From positions 3,870,001-3,934,000 of the forward strand of contig CP085710.1 of assembly GCA_023823795.1 (NCBI GenBank): a stretch of 64,000 nt of DNA, in the 5' to 3' direction. A program made the position numbers and the translations under genes. The notes under the pieces were generated by a model. It saw nothing but the letters and a program-made list of their open reading frames with translations. It was not told the DNA's origin and did no database searches. Positions 27,643-35,854 of this stretch are shown in pieces; positions within the stretch are counted from its first letter, which is position 1, and the number at the start of each line of letters is the position of its first letter. The DNA is from Bacillus sp. F19 (lineage in GTDB: Bacteria > Bacillota > Bacilli > Bacillales > Bacillaceae).

Positions 27643-28665
27643 TTAAACTGCAGACAGCCGCTTCATTTTTGAAGCAACAAACTGAACTAGGTCAACGACT
27701 CTGCAAGAATATCCCCATTCATTGTCATACCAGGCCAGCACTTTTATTTTTCGGCCCGCCATCACAATTGTTGATAAACCATCAATGATTGCAGAGTGGG
27801 GGTTTGTATTGAAATCTACAGAAACAAGCGGTTCTGTCGTGAAGTCCAGCACTCCTTGCAAAGGACCGCTTGCAGCAGTCATAAATGCAGAACTTACTTC
27901 TTCAACCGTTACATCCCTCTTGACATCCACCACAAGATCTACAAGCGAAACATTAGGTGTTGGCACTCTGAGCGCCATCCCATGCAGTTTTCCCTGAAGA
28001 TGCGGCAATACGAGTGACAGTGCCTTTGCTGCTCCTGTCGTTGTTGGAATTATGGACTGGCCGCAGGATCTTGCTCTGCGAAGGTCTTTATGAGGGTTAT
28101 CTATGTTTTTTTGATCATTTGTGTAAGCATGTACTGTCGTCATTAATCCGTTTTCAATTCCGAATTGCTCGTCAAGTACTTTTACAACTGGCGCGAGACA
28201 GTTTGTTGTGCAAGAAGCATTTGAAATAATGACGTGCTGATCATTATTGTAAGCCTCTTCATTTACTCCCATCACAATTGTTACATCTTCGTTTTTGCCG
28301 GGTGCCGTCAGGACTACTTTTTTAGCCCCTGCTTGTACATGGTACATGGCTTTTTCGCCGTCATTGAACTTACCTGTTGCTTCAATGACGATATCAATAT
28401 CCATCAATCCCCATGGCAAATCCCTGGGATCTCTGAAATTTAACAGCTGGATTTTTTGTCCATTTACAAGTAGATAATCATCGAATGGAATAACTTCTCC
28501 CTCGAATTTCCCGTGATTTGTATCATATTTTATCATGTGCGCCAACGTCTCAGCCGGATAACTGGCGTTAATCGCTACAATCGATAAATCCTCTTCAAAG
28601 ATTGCTTTTCTAAATACCATTCTCCCAATGCGACCAAAACCGTTAATGGCAATCTTCGCTTTCAT
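27643..28665 (-). CDS. gapB: Glyceraldehyde-3-phosphate dehydrogenase, gluconeogenic (GapB)
   Basis: The 340-aa enzyme has the Rossmann start INGFGRIGRMVFRKA and the catalytic cysteine in SNASCTTNCLAP (C152). In B. subtilis GapB works in the anabolic direction with NADP and is repressed by CcpN during glycolysis. The position between speD and coaE matches B. subtilis gapB. Two CcpN-type boxes lie immediately upstream, supporting the gluconeogenic assignment over GapA. Confidence 0.94.
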   Translation of the reverse strand: MKAKIAINGFGRIGRMVFRKAIFEEDLSIVAINASYPAETLAHMIKYDTNHGKFEGEVIPFDDYLLVNGQKIQLLNFRDPRDLPWGLMDIDIVIEATGKFNDGEKAMYHVQAGAKKVVLTAPGKNEDVTIVMGVNEEAYNNDQHVIISNASCTTNCLAPVVKVLDEQFGIENGLMTTVHAYTNDQKNIDNPHKDLRRARSCGQSIIPTTTGAAKALSLVLPHLQGKLHGMALRVPTPNVSLVDLVVDVKRDVTVEEVSSAFMTAASGPLQGVLDFTTEPLVSVDFNTNPHSAIIDGLSTIVMAGRKIKVLAWYDNEWGYSCRVVDLVQFVASKMKRLSAV

Positions 28666-28686
28666 ACCATTACCCCTTCCGGATTA

Positions 28687-28731
28687 TGTGATATACTAAT
28701 ATATGCTCAATTTCATAAATAGTATATCACA
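28687..28731. promoter_or_regulatory. Twin CcpN-type operators upstream of gapB
   Basis: TGTGATATACT occurs at 28687-28697 on the plus strand and again, inverted, at 28731-28721. Both match TRTGHYATAYW, the CcpN box as I recall it. Together they form a perfect 10-bp inverted repeat with a 23-bp gap. The distal box overlaps a TATACT -10-like hexamer. Confidence 0.82.
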
Positions 28732-28763
28732 TTTAACTAGTAATAGGATGATTAATTTCGTTT

Positions 28764-28800
28764 TTTTTCAAAAAAAAAGAATCAGGCTTCAAATAGAAGC
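28764..28800 (-). terminator. Possible terminator overlapping the coaE 3' end
   Basis: Minus strand GCTTC-TATTT-GAAGC includes the coaE stop. Seven bases later a T9 run follows. The stem is short and separated from the T run. Confidence 0.45.
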
Positions 28801-29394
28801 AAGATTCCATTTTTTCATTAACTCTTTAAATTGTCTTTTCGTAGACTGAAGCGAGCCATTGTTATCGATCACTTCATCTGCTTTGTCCTTCTTATCCTTC
28901 AGAGGCAGCTGTGACTGTATTCGCCACTCGGCTTCCTGTTTTGTCAATTGATTCCGGTTCATTAGACGCTCAAGCTGCACATGGGGATCAACATATACGA
29001 CAACTGTTACGTCTGCCATATGTGCTAAATTGCTTTCGAATAAGAGAGGAATATCGAGCACAACCGCAGGCTCATTTCTTCTTTCGGCATCCTCTTTTTG
29101 TTTCAGCATTTCCCTGCGGACTGCAGGATGAACGATGCCGTTCAATTTTTTTCGCTCTGTTTCATCTTGAAAGACGATGCTGCCTAACTTTTCACGGTCA
29201 ATTGCACCATCATCTTTTAAGATGCTGCGCCCAAATGTTTCTACCACTGAATGGTAAGCAGGTTCTCCTGCTTCCACTACTTGTTTGGCGATTACATCTG
29301 CATCTATTACCGGTATATTTGCATCCTTGAACATGTTTGAGACTGTGCTTTTTCCGCTGGCTATGCCTCCAGTCAATCCAATCGCCAATGTCAC
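28789..29394 (-). CDS. coaE: Dephospho-CoA kinase
   Basis: Last step of coenzyme A synthesis: dephospho-CoA plus ATP gives CoA. The 201-aa P-loop kinase starts with IGLTGGIASGKST (about 5-17) and has VIDADVIAKQVVE and VLDIPLLFES, the standard CoaE motifs. It lies 17 bp after ytaF and belongs to the polA-mutM-ytaF-coaE run seen in B. subtilis. Confidence 0.95.
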   Translation of the reverse strand: MTLAIGLTGGIASGKSTVSNMFKDANIPVIDADVIAKQVVEAGEPAYHSVVETFGRSILKDDGAIDREKLGSIVFQDETERKKLNGIVHPAVRREMLKQKEDAERRNEPAVVLDIPLLFESNLAHMADVTVVVYVDPHVQLERLMNRNQLTKQEAEWRIQSQLPLKDKKDKADEVIDNNGSLQSTKRQFKELMKKWNLASI

Positions 29395-29411
29395 TTTGAA
29401 TCCCCCTTCCC

Positions 29412-30047
29412 CTACAGCTTCCAGATGCCTAAAATAATCAGCAGGACACCTGGTAAAAAAGTGAGTTTATCCATCCAGGCAAACCGTGAAAAGAGATGGC
29501 CTGATTTTATCCCAAACGCTACAAACAATGAGCTCATAACAGCTACCAGCAAGCTTGTTAATATAGGCGAATATCCTAAAAGAGCAGCTCCAATTCCTGC
29601 TCCAAATGCATCAAGTGATAACGCAAAACCCAGCAGCAGGGCCTCTACTCCTGTAATGGTTCCTGATTTATCAATATCCGCCGCAGTAGGCCTGCTTAAT
29701 ATATTAATCACGATTCCGAACGTTTTAATCTCTAAGTTGAGCAGTGTTTTCTCCGATTCTTCCTGCGTCATTTCTTTTACCGGCCGGAAAAACTGATAAA
29801 GAACCCACGCTCCAATGGCAATTAGGATTATGCCTCCAAGTTTTCCAGTCAGGCTATGGGGGAGAAATGACGTAAGCAGATGACCTGCTCCCATCGCTAA
29901 AAGCAAAGTCACTGCCGAACAGCAGGCAATAATAACGATTGATTTAAACGGCATGCTCATTTTTCTTAATCCATAAGTAAACCCGACTGAAAAACTATCC
30001 AAACTTACTGCAAATGCCAATAAAAAGAGTGATGCAGCTGCAACCAT
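29412..30047 (-). CDS. ytaF: Sporulation membrane protein YtaF (MntP-like)
   Basis: A 211-aa polytopic protein with about six membrane segments. Two internally related halves start with FAVSLDSFSVGF (about 11-22) and FALSLDAFGAG (about 140-150); the paired Asp motifs resemble those of the manganese exporter MntP. YtaF is listed among sporulation proteins in Bacillus, role unknown. It sits between mutM and coaE. Confidence 0.88.
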   Translation of the reverse strand: MVAAASLFLLAFAVSLDSFSVGFTYGLRKMSMPFKSIVIIACCSAVTLLLAMGAGHLLTSFLPHSLTGKLGGIILIAIGAWVLYQFFRPVKEMTQEESEKTLLNLEIKTFGIVINILSRPTAADIDKSGTITGVEALLLGFALSLDAFGAGIGAALLGYSPILTSLLVAVMSSLFVAFGIKSGHLFSRFAWMDKLTFLPGVLLIILGIWKL

Positions 30048-30112
30048 AAACCATGCCCCTTCCGCAAAAAGCTACGGTAGTATATGACAATGGCCTATGA
30101 GTTGTTAAAGCC

Positions 30113-30937
30113 TCATCGCTGGCAATTTTCGCAATAGTGTGTTCCTCTGCCCCCTACAGCTGTTTTTATCAGCGTTTTTCCGCAAACTTTACACGGCTCA
30201 TTTGTTCTTCCGTAAACAAACAGTTCAAGCTGGAACATACCAATCTGCCCTTGTGTGTTGACGTAGGATCTTATGGTGCTGCCGCCTTTTTCAACCGCCT
30301 CACTTAAAGTAAGAATAATCTCATTGTGAAGCTTTACGATTTCCTCATCTGATAATTCGTTTGAAGGGCGTTCAGGATGAATGCCCGCCCGGAATAAAGC
30401 CTCATCAACATATATATTCCCAAGTCCAACCATCACTTTTTGATCCAGCAGGACAACTTTTATTTTCCGATTTGTTTTTTGGAGCTTTTCGCTTAGATAA
30501 CTCACAGTAAAATTCTCAGAAAAAGGCTCAGGTCCTAAATGAGATAAGGGAAGATAGAGTTCCTCCTCTCCCTTTTTGAAAAGATGCATTGTTCCAAACT
30601 TGCGTACATCCTTATATCTCAGTTCTGTACCGTCTGTCATCGCAAAAACAACATGTGTATGTTTATCAATCGGGTCAGAGTCCTTGTATAGACCGTATCT
30701 TCCTTCCATTCTCAGATGTGAAACGAGCACATAGTCATCAAGGAAAAATTTCAGGAACTTTCCCCTTCTCCCTACATCATGGATTGTCTGACCAACGACA
30801 GCATCCTGAAATTGCTCGGTCACTTCCGGTCTTTTAATGATTTTAGGCCAATGAATATAAACGGCTGCGATTGTTTTTCCTTTTACAAGTTCAATAAGTG
30901 TCCATCTTACGGTTTCAACCTCTGGCAGTTCAGGCAT
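30113..30937 (-). CDS. mutM: Formamidopyrimidine-DNA glycosylase
   Basis: Base-excision repair of 8-oxoguanine with AP-lyase activity. The 274-aa protein starts MPELPEVETVR, with the catalytic Pro2 and Glu3. GRRGKFLKF holds the conserved lysine, and the C-terminus has the zinc finger CKVCGK...HYCENC. It lies 12 bp downstream of polA, as in B. subtilis. Confidence 0.97.
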   Translation of the reverse strand: MPELPEVETVRWTLIELVKGKTIAAVYIHWPKIIKRPEVTEQFQDAVVGQTIHDVGRRGKFLKFFLDDYVLVSHLRMEGRYGLYKDSDPIDKHTHVVFAMTDGTELRYKDVRKFGTMHLFKKGEEELYLPLSHLGPEPFSENFTVSYLSEKLQKTNRKIKVVLLDQKVMVGLGNIYVDEALFRAGIHPERPSNELSDEEIVKLHNEIILTLSEAVEKGGSTIRSYVNTQGQIGMFQLELFVYGRTNEPCKVCGKTLIKTAVGGRGTHYCENCQR

Positions 30938-30949
30938 CCTATCACTTCC

Positions 30950-33580
30950 TTATTTTGCGTCATACCAAGATGATCCGAATGAATAATCAACTTTAAGCGG
31001 CACCTTTAGTTCAACGGCATGCTCCATCACTTGCGGAACCAACTTTTCAAGAATTTCGATTTCAGCTTTAGGCGCTTCAAAGATCAATTCATCATGCACC
31101 TGCAGCAATAATCGTGTTTTCAGGTTCTTTTCTTTCAGCTGTGCAGCCATATCAATCATCGCTTTTTTAATGATATCAGCGGCGCTTCCCTGTATCGGAG
31201 TATTCATAGCCGTTCTCTCGGCAAAACTGCGCACATTGAAATTTCTGCTTGTAATCTCTGGAATGTAACGGCGGCGCTGCAGCAGTGTTTTTACATAGCC
31301 ATTTTGCTTTGCTTCCTGAACGATTTCTTCCATATACTCTTTGACACCTTCGAAGCTTTCCAGGTAACGTTTAATAAATTCACCCGCTTCTTTACGAGTG
31401 ATATTTAAGCTTTGAGATAAACCATAATCACTTATGCCGTAAACAATACCAAAGTTTACGGCTTTTGCCTGTCTTCTCATATTTGAAGTCACGGCTTCCG
31501 CTTCAACATGAAACACATCCATTGCCGTTTTCGTATGAATGTCCAGATCATTTTGAAAGGCTTCAATTAAATTGATGTCACCTGCTATATGGGCAAGAAC
31601 TCTAAGCTCAATTTGAGAATAGTCTGCAGCAAACATCACCCAGTCTGGTTCAGAAGGGACAAAGGCCTGGCGGATTTTACGCCCTTCTTCTAACCGGATC
31701 GGTATGTTCTGCAGATTTGGATCTGTCGAGCTTAAACGCCCTGTCTGCGTTAATGTCTGAACATATCTTGTATGGACTTTATTTGTGTCGCGGTGAACAA
31801 CTTTCAGCAGCCCTTCAATATAAGTTGACTGCAGCTTCCCCAGCTGACGGTAATGGAGGATTTCCGTAACGATCTCATGCTTGTCTGCAAGTTTTTCAAG
31901 AACATCAGCAGAAGTAGAATATCCTGTTTTTGTCTTCTTTACGGCTGGAAGCTGAAGCTTATCAAATAAAATCACGCCGAGCTGCTTCGGAGAATTAATG
32001 TTGAACGCTTCCCCTGCTAATCGATGGATATTTTCTTCAAGAGTTTTTAACCGTTCAGTCAGCTGCTGGCCCATATCATTTAAACGGTTCACATCCACCG
32101 TTACACCTGTTGCTTCCATATCAGCCAAAATGATCGAAAGCGGCATTTCAAGATCCTGATAAAGCTCAAGCTGTTCATTCTCCTCCAGTTCAAGCTGAAG
32201 TTTTTCCCTGACTGTTTGAAGAGCTTTTCCTTTCCGAACCAGATGCTCTGCTAGCCTTTCAGTGTCCGGAATCCTCCGCTTGGCCCCTTTTCCATATACT
32301 GTATCATTAGACTGAACGATATGTATTCCTTTATGACGGGCAACACTTGCAGCATCATCAAACGTTTGAGAAGGATCGAGGATGTATGCCGCAAGCAAAA
32401 CATCAAATTCAACCGCATTCAGGTCAATTCCCTGCCAGTGAAGAGCCACAATCGATTGTTTAGCATCGTAGACGGTTTTGCGCTTCGTATCGTCTGATGC
32501 CCATTTTGAAAACTTTTCAGATTTTAAAGCAAGATCGGTCGGAACATAAAAGTTTCCGTTCTCATTTATAATCGCAAGACCGATAATGTCGCTGTTATGA
32601 TAATTCTCTTCCAATACTTCCACGATTAGAACAGCTTCATCTGTAAGGAGGTCATCTGTTATTTCTTCTGCCATTTCATATTGGACATCCTCGATTGGCT
32701 GTTCCTCAATGCCTGCCTCCGCTCCAAGCTTATCGAGCAGCGAATTGAATCCAAGCTCTTTGTATATCTCAATTACATTCTTTACATCGTATCCCCCGTA
32801 CTGCACATCAGCCAATGTGATTTCTACCGGTGCATCACAGTTGATTGTTGCAAGCTCCTTGCTCATAATGGCCTGGTCCTTATTTTCTTCGAGTTTCTCT
32901 TTTAACTTATTACCGGTCACCTGATCAAGAGATTCAAGGAGCCGCTCAAGCGTTTCGTACTCCTTAAGAAGCTTAATCGCCGTCTTCTCTCCCACTCCCG
33001 GAACTCCGGGGATATTATCCGAGCTATCACCCATTAACCCTTTCATATCCACAATCTGAGCCGGAACAAGTCCATATTTCTCCTGAACAAACTCCGGTGT
33101 ATAAGAATCAACGTCAGTAATTCCTTTTCTAGTAATATCAACAGTGATATGCTTTGAAACAAGCTGCGTTAAATCTTTATCGCCGGAGATGACTTTCACT
33201 TCAAATCCATCCTTCTCGGCTTGTCTTGATAGAGTTCCTATAATGTCATCTGCTTCAAAATTTGGAAGTTCATATCGTGATATGCTGTAGGCATCCAGCA
33301 GCTCGCGGATAAACGGAAACTGCTCCGACAGCTCAGGCGGTGTCTTTTGTCTGCCGCCCTTATATTCTTTATACGTTTCATGTCTGAAAGTAGTTTTCCC
33401 GGCATCAAATGCAACTAGAAGGTGGGAAGGTTTTTCATCCTCAAGAATTTTCATAAGTATCATTGTAAATCCATATATAGCATTGGTATGTACACCCTTA
33501 TCGTTATTCAGCAGCGGCAATGCAAAAAAAGCGCGATAGGCAATGCTGTTCCCGTCAATAAGAACGAGTTTTTTTGTCAT
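30950..33580 (-). CDS. polA: DNA polymerase I
   Basis: The 876-aa repair and Okazaki-processing polymerase. N-terminal 5'-3' exonuclease (about 1-290, with LIDGNSIAYRAFFALP and ISGDKDLTQLV). The central 3'-5' exonuclease-like domain looks degenerate, as usual in Bacillus. The polymerase domain has FAADYSQIELRVLAHIAGD (motif A), RRQAKAVNFGIVYG (motif B) and LLQVHDELIFEAP (motif C). First gene of polA-mutM-ytaF-coaE. Upstream is the terminator of hflKC. Confidence 0.98.
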   Translation of the reverse strand: MTKKLVLIDGNSIAYRAFFALPLLNNDKGVHTNAIYGFTMILMKILEDEKPSHLLVAFDAGKTTFRHETYKEYKGGRQKTPPELSEQFPFIRELLDAYSISRYELPNFEADDIIGTLSRQAEKDGFEVKVISGDKDLTQLVSKHITVDITRKGITDVDSYTPEFVQEKYGLVPAQIVDMKGLMGDSSDNIPGVPGVGEKTAIKLLKEYETLERLLESLDQVTGNKLKEKLEENKDQAIMSKELATINCDAPVEITLADVQYGGYDVKNVIEIYKELGFNSLLDKLGAEAGIEEQPIEDVQYEMAEEITDDLLTDEAVLIVEVLEENYHNSDIIGLAIINENGNFYVPTDLALKSEKFSKWASDDTKRKTVYDAKQSIVALHWQGIDLNAVEFDVLLAAYILDPSQTFDDAASVARHKGIHIVQSNDTVYGKGAKRRIPDTERLAEHLVRKGKALQTVREKLQLELEENEQLELYQDLEMPLSIILADMEATGVTVDVNRLNDMGQQLTERLKTLEENIHRLAGEAFNINSPKQLGVILFDKLQLPAVKKTKTGYSTSADVLEKLADKHEIVTEILHYRQLGKLQSTYIEGLLKVVHRDTNKVHTRYVQTLTQTGRLSSTDPNLQNIPIRLEEGRKIRQAFVPSEPDWVMFAADYSQIELRVLAHIAGDINLIEAFQNDLDIHTKTAMDVFHVEAEAVTSNMRRQAKAVNFGIVYGISDYGLSQSLNITRKEAGEFIKRYLESFEGVKEYMEEIVQEAKQNGYVKTLLQRRRYIPEITSRNFNVRSFAERTAMNTPIQGSAADIIKKAMIDMAAQLKEKNLKTRLLLQVHDELIFEAPKAEIEILEKLVPQVMEHAVELKVPLKVDYSFGSSWYDAK

Positions 33581-33633
33581 TCAAATGAACCTCCTGTATT
33601 AAAAAAATGCACCTATAAACTATGTTTTTTATA

Positions 33634-33701
33634 TAAAAAAACCCATGATTTATCTTTCTCTATTCTACCATGACAGGCAGATAGAAAGAAAATCAAGGGC
33701 T
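33634..33701 (-). terminator. Terminator after hflC
   Basis: On the minus strand CCC, GATTT and CTTTCTAT arms pair with ATAG, AAAG, AAATC and GGG in a long bulged stem, followed by T7. Confidence 0.68.
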
Positions 33702-33727
33702 TATTATTTCTATAAAGGTGTTAAAGA

Positions 33728-34663
33728 TTATTCCGTCCCGCCCATCAGTGTTTTTGCATACTCTGAGTCAAACGGCATAATGATGACTGTTTCATTGTCG
33801 ATAGTTTTCTTGTAGGATTCCAGAGTGCGGTACAGTTCATAGAATTCAGGATCTTTTGAATACGAACTGTTGTATACCTTACCTGCTTCCTTTTCACCTT
33901 GACTTCGAATGACGTCTGCGTCTGCAGCCGCTTTAGCAAGCATTTCTTTTACGTTCCGGTCTGTCTCTGCAATGATCGTATTTTTTCGGGCATCTCCCAT
34001 AGATAAATACTCCTGGGCTGTAGACTGACGTTCTGAGATCATTCTGGTGTAAACCGATTCCTCATTATCTTCAGGAAGATCTGTTCGTTTAATCCTGACG
34101 TCCGTTACACTGATGCCGTATCCATCTTTTTCAAGAAGTGAATTCACAATCTCTGTTACTTTATCGTTAATGCTTCCCCGGGAGGATTTTTCATCGTTGA
34201 TGATCTCATCATAGTTCAATTTCCCAAGTTCAGAACGAACAGTAGAGAACGTAAATTCAGCCATCTTTGTTTCAGCATTGACAAGTGTTCTTGCATTGGC
34301 AATCAATTTTTTTGGGTCATCTACTTTCCACACAGCATAGTTATCTATCAAAATGCGCTTTTTATCTTTTGTGTTAATTTCCGCCTCTTCTACATCAAAA
34401 GTCATTTGGTATTTCGGAATCGAAGATACCGTTTGTACAAATGGTATTTTTATGTGCAGGCCTGGTTTTTCAATGATTTTAACAACTTCCCCAAACTGGC
34501 GGATTACTTTGTACTCATTTTCTTTAACGACAAAAAGATTTGTCAGCAGCACAACAGCAAGGATCAGCGTTAAAATGAACCAGATCCCCGTGCGGATATA
34601 CTTCCGGTATCCGCTGAAATCTCTGCTCTTATCTTTCATTTTGACTAGATTATCATTGGCCAT
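33728..34663 (-). CDS. hflC: SPFH/Band 7 membrane protease modulator HflC
   Basis: The 311-aa protein has a basic N-terminus, one membrane helix (about 25-45) and a Band 7/SPFH domain (ENEYKVIRQFGEVVKIIEKPG). An ERQSTAQEYLSMGDARKN coiled region is typical of HflC. In proteobacteria HflKC forms a cage around FtsH; in Firmicutes the role is less clear. Starting at ATG 34663, it overlaps the hflK stop by 11 bp, so the two are coupled. This pair is not between polA and phoR in B. subtilis. Confidence 0.9.
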   Translation of the reverse strand: MANDNLVKMKDKSRDFSGYRKYIRTGIWFILTLILAVVLLTNLFVVKENEYKVIRQFGEVVKIIEKPGLHIKIPFVQTVSSIPKYQMTFDVEEAEINTKDKKRILIDNYAVWKVDDPKKLIANARTLVNAETKMAEFTFSTVRSELGKLNYDEIINDEKSSRGSINDKVTEIVNSLLEKDGYGISVTDVRIKRTDLPEDNEESVYTRMISERQSTAQEYLSMGDARKNTIIAETDRNVKEMLAKAAADADVIRSQGEKEAGKVYNSSYSKDPEFYELYRTLESYKKTIDNETVIIMPFDSEYAKTLMGGTE

Positions 34664-35633
34664 TTTTATCACTTCCTTTTTCATCTGCTGCTTTTGGCAT
34701 AGCCTCTGTTTGTTTTTGCATTTCTCCGATCGGGAAATACTTCATTGTGTTGCCGTCATCTTTCATGAAATAAATGCTTGCCCCCGGCAGTACTTGATCA
34801 ATGGTTTCAAGGATTAATCGTTTTTCAGTGATTCCCTTTGCATTCTGATACTCACCCAGAATGGCATTGAAAGTAGCCACCTCACCGCGTGCTTTCTCAA
34901 TTCTTGCGGTTTTATCCCCTTCAGCTTTTGAGATTAATGCATTTTTTTCTCCCTCTGCCTCTTGAGTACGCTGATTTGAATATTTCTTTGCTTCATTTAT
35001 TTTTGTATTCATCGTTTCACGGGCACTTGTTACATCTGTAAAGGCTTTGCGAACCTCATCATTCGGCAGATCAACATCCTGCAGTTTCACAGCAAGGACT
35101 GAAATACCGATATCATATTTTTCAACGAGGGAGATTAAAAGCTCCTGTACATCTTCCTCGATTTCAACTTTTCCGGATGTCAGTGCATCATCAATTATGG
35201 AACTTCCGATAATACTTCTTAATGATGCAGATGTAGCATCATATAAAATTTCCTGAGGATCCTCAGAGTTAAATAAATATTTTTCAGGATTGGTTATTTT
35301 CCATTGCACAACCATATCAGCCAAAACAATATTTTCATCACCAGTGATCATTTTTGTGTCTTTTGGGAATGACTTCACATCTCCATCCTTCTCTGTGTAG
35401 CCAAACTTAAGACTGAATGTTTCTTTTGACAGTTTTTCTACAGTTTGAATCGGCCACGGCATTTTAAAATGAAGTCCAGGTTCACTTATGCCTTCTTCCA
35501 CTTCACCAAAAGTAATAATAACAGCCTGATCCGATTCATCTACCGTATACCAGGTTGTAAAAGCGATAATAGCTAAAACAATAACTAATAAGACAGCTCC
35601 GATTATTGTATAAATGCGCTTGATGCTGATCAT
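34653..35633 (-). CDS. hflK: SPFH/Band 7 membrane protease modulator HflK
   Basis: The 326-aa partner of HflC. One N-terminal helix (about 8-30) precedes VDESDQAVIITFGEVEEGISEPG, the Band 7 core, and LQDVDLPNDEVRKAFTDV. A long alanine/glutamate-rich coiled coil follows. GGGGG lies about 7 nt before ATG 35633; an upstream extension to 35762 crosses the promoter and the phoR terminator and is rejected. A sigma-W promoter is the predicted start of the hflK-hflC operon. Confidence 0.9.
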   Translation of the reverse strand: MISIKRIYTIIGAVLLVIVLAIIAFTTWYTVDESDQAVIITFGEVEEGISEPGLHFKMPWPIQTVEKLSKETFSLKFGYTEKDGDVKSFPKDTKMITGDENIVLADMVVQWKITNPEKYLFNSEDPQEILYDATSASLRSIIGSSIIDDALTSGKVEIEEDVQELLISLVEKYDIGISVLAVKLQDVDLPNDEVRKAFTDVTSARETMNTKINEAKKYSNQRTQEAEGEKNALISKAEGDKTARIEKARGEVATFNAILGEYQNAKGITEKRLILETIDQVLPGASIYFMKDDGNTMKYFPIGEMQKQTEAMPKAADEKGSDKNGQ

Positions 35634-35665
35634 TTCTACGCCCCCTTTTTCCCTTCTCAAATATT

Positions 35666-35691
35666 TACGCAAATCCCAAGAAAAGGTTTCA
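35666..35691 (-). promoter_or_regulatory. Sigma-W promoter of hflK-hflC
   Basis: TGAAAC (35691-35686), a 16-bp spacer and CGTA (35669-35666) on the minus strand, 33 bp before the hflK start. Same hexamer and tetramer as the ysdB promoter at 16747. Confidence 0.83.
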
Positions 35692-35724
35692 CTTTTTTTG
35701 TAAGCATTTTTATCTAAATACGAA

Positions 35725-35760
35725 CAAAAAAAGGGACGAGAACAGGGAATGTTCTCGTCC
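35725..35760 (-). terminator. Terminator of phoPR
   Basis: Minus strand GGACGAGAAC pairs with GTTCTCGTCC around a 7-nt loop, then T7. It isolates phoPR from hflKC. Confidence 0.9.
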
Positions 35761-35854
35761 AAAAGATTGGCTCCTTGGATGAAGGGGTTTTCACTTATTA
35801 TATTAACAGCACTTTATTAAGCAAAATTAAATGTGATGTAAATATAATGTAAAC

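Noticed and set aside
35634-35762. N-terminal extension of hflK
   Set aside because: It would begin inside the phoR terminator and run through the sigma-W promoter; the ribosome site supports ATG 35633.
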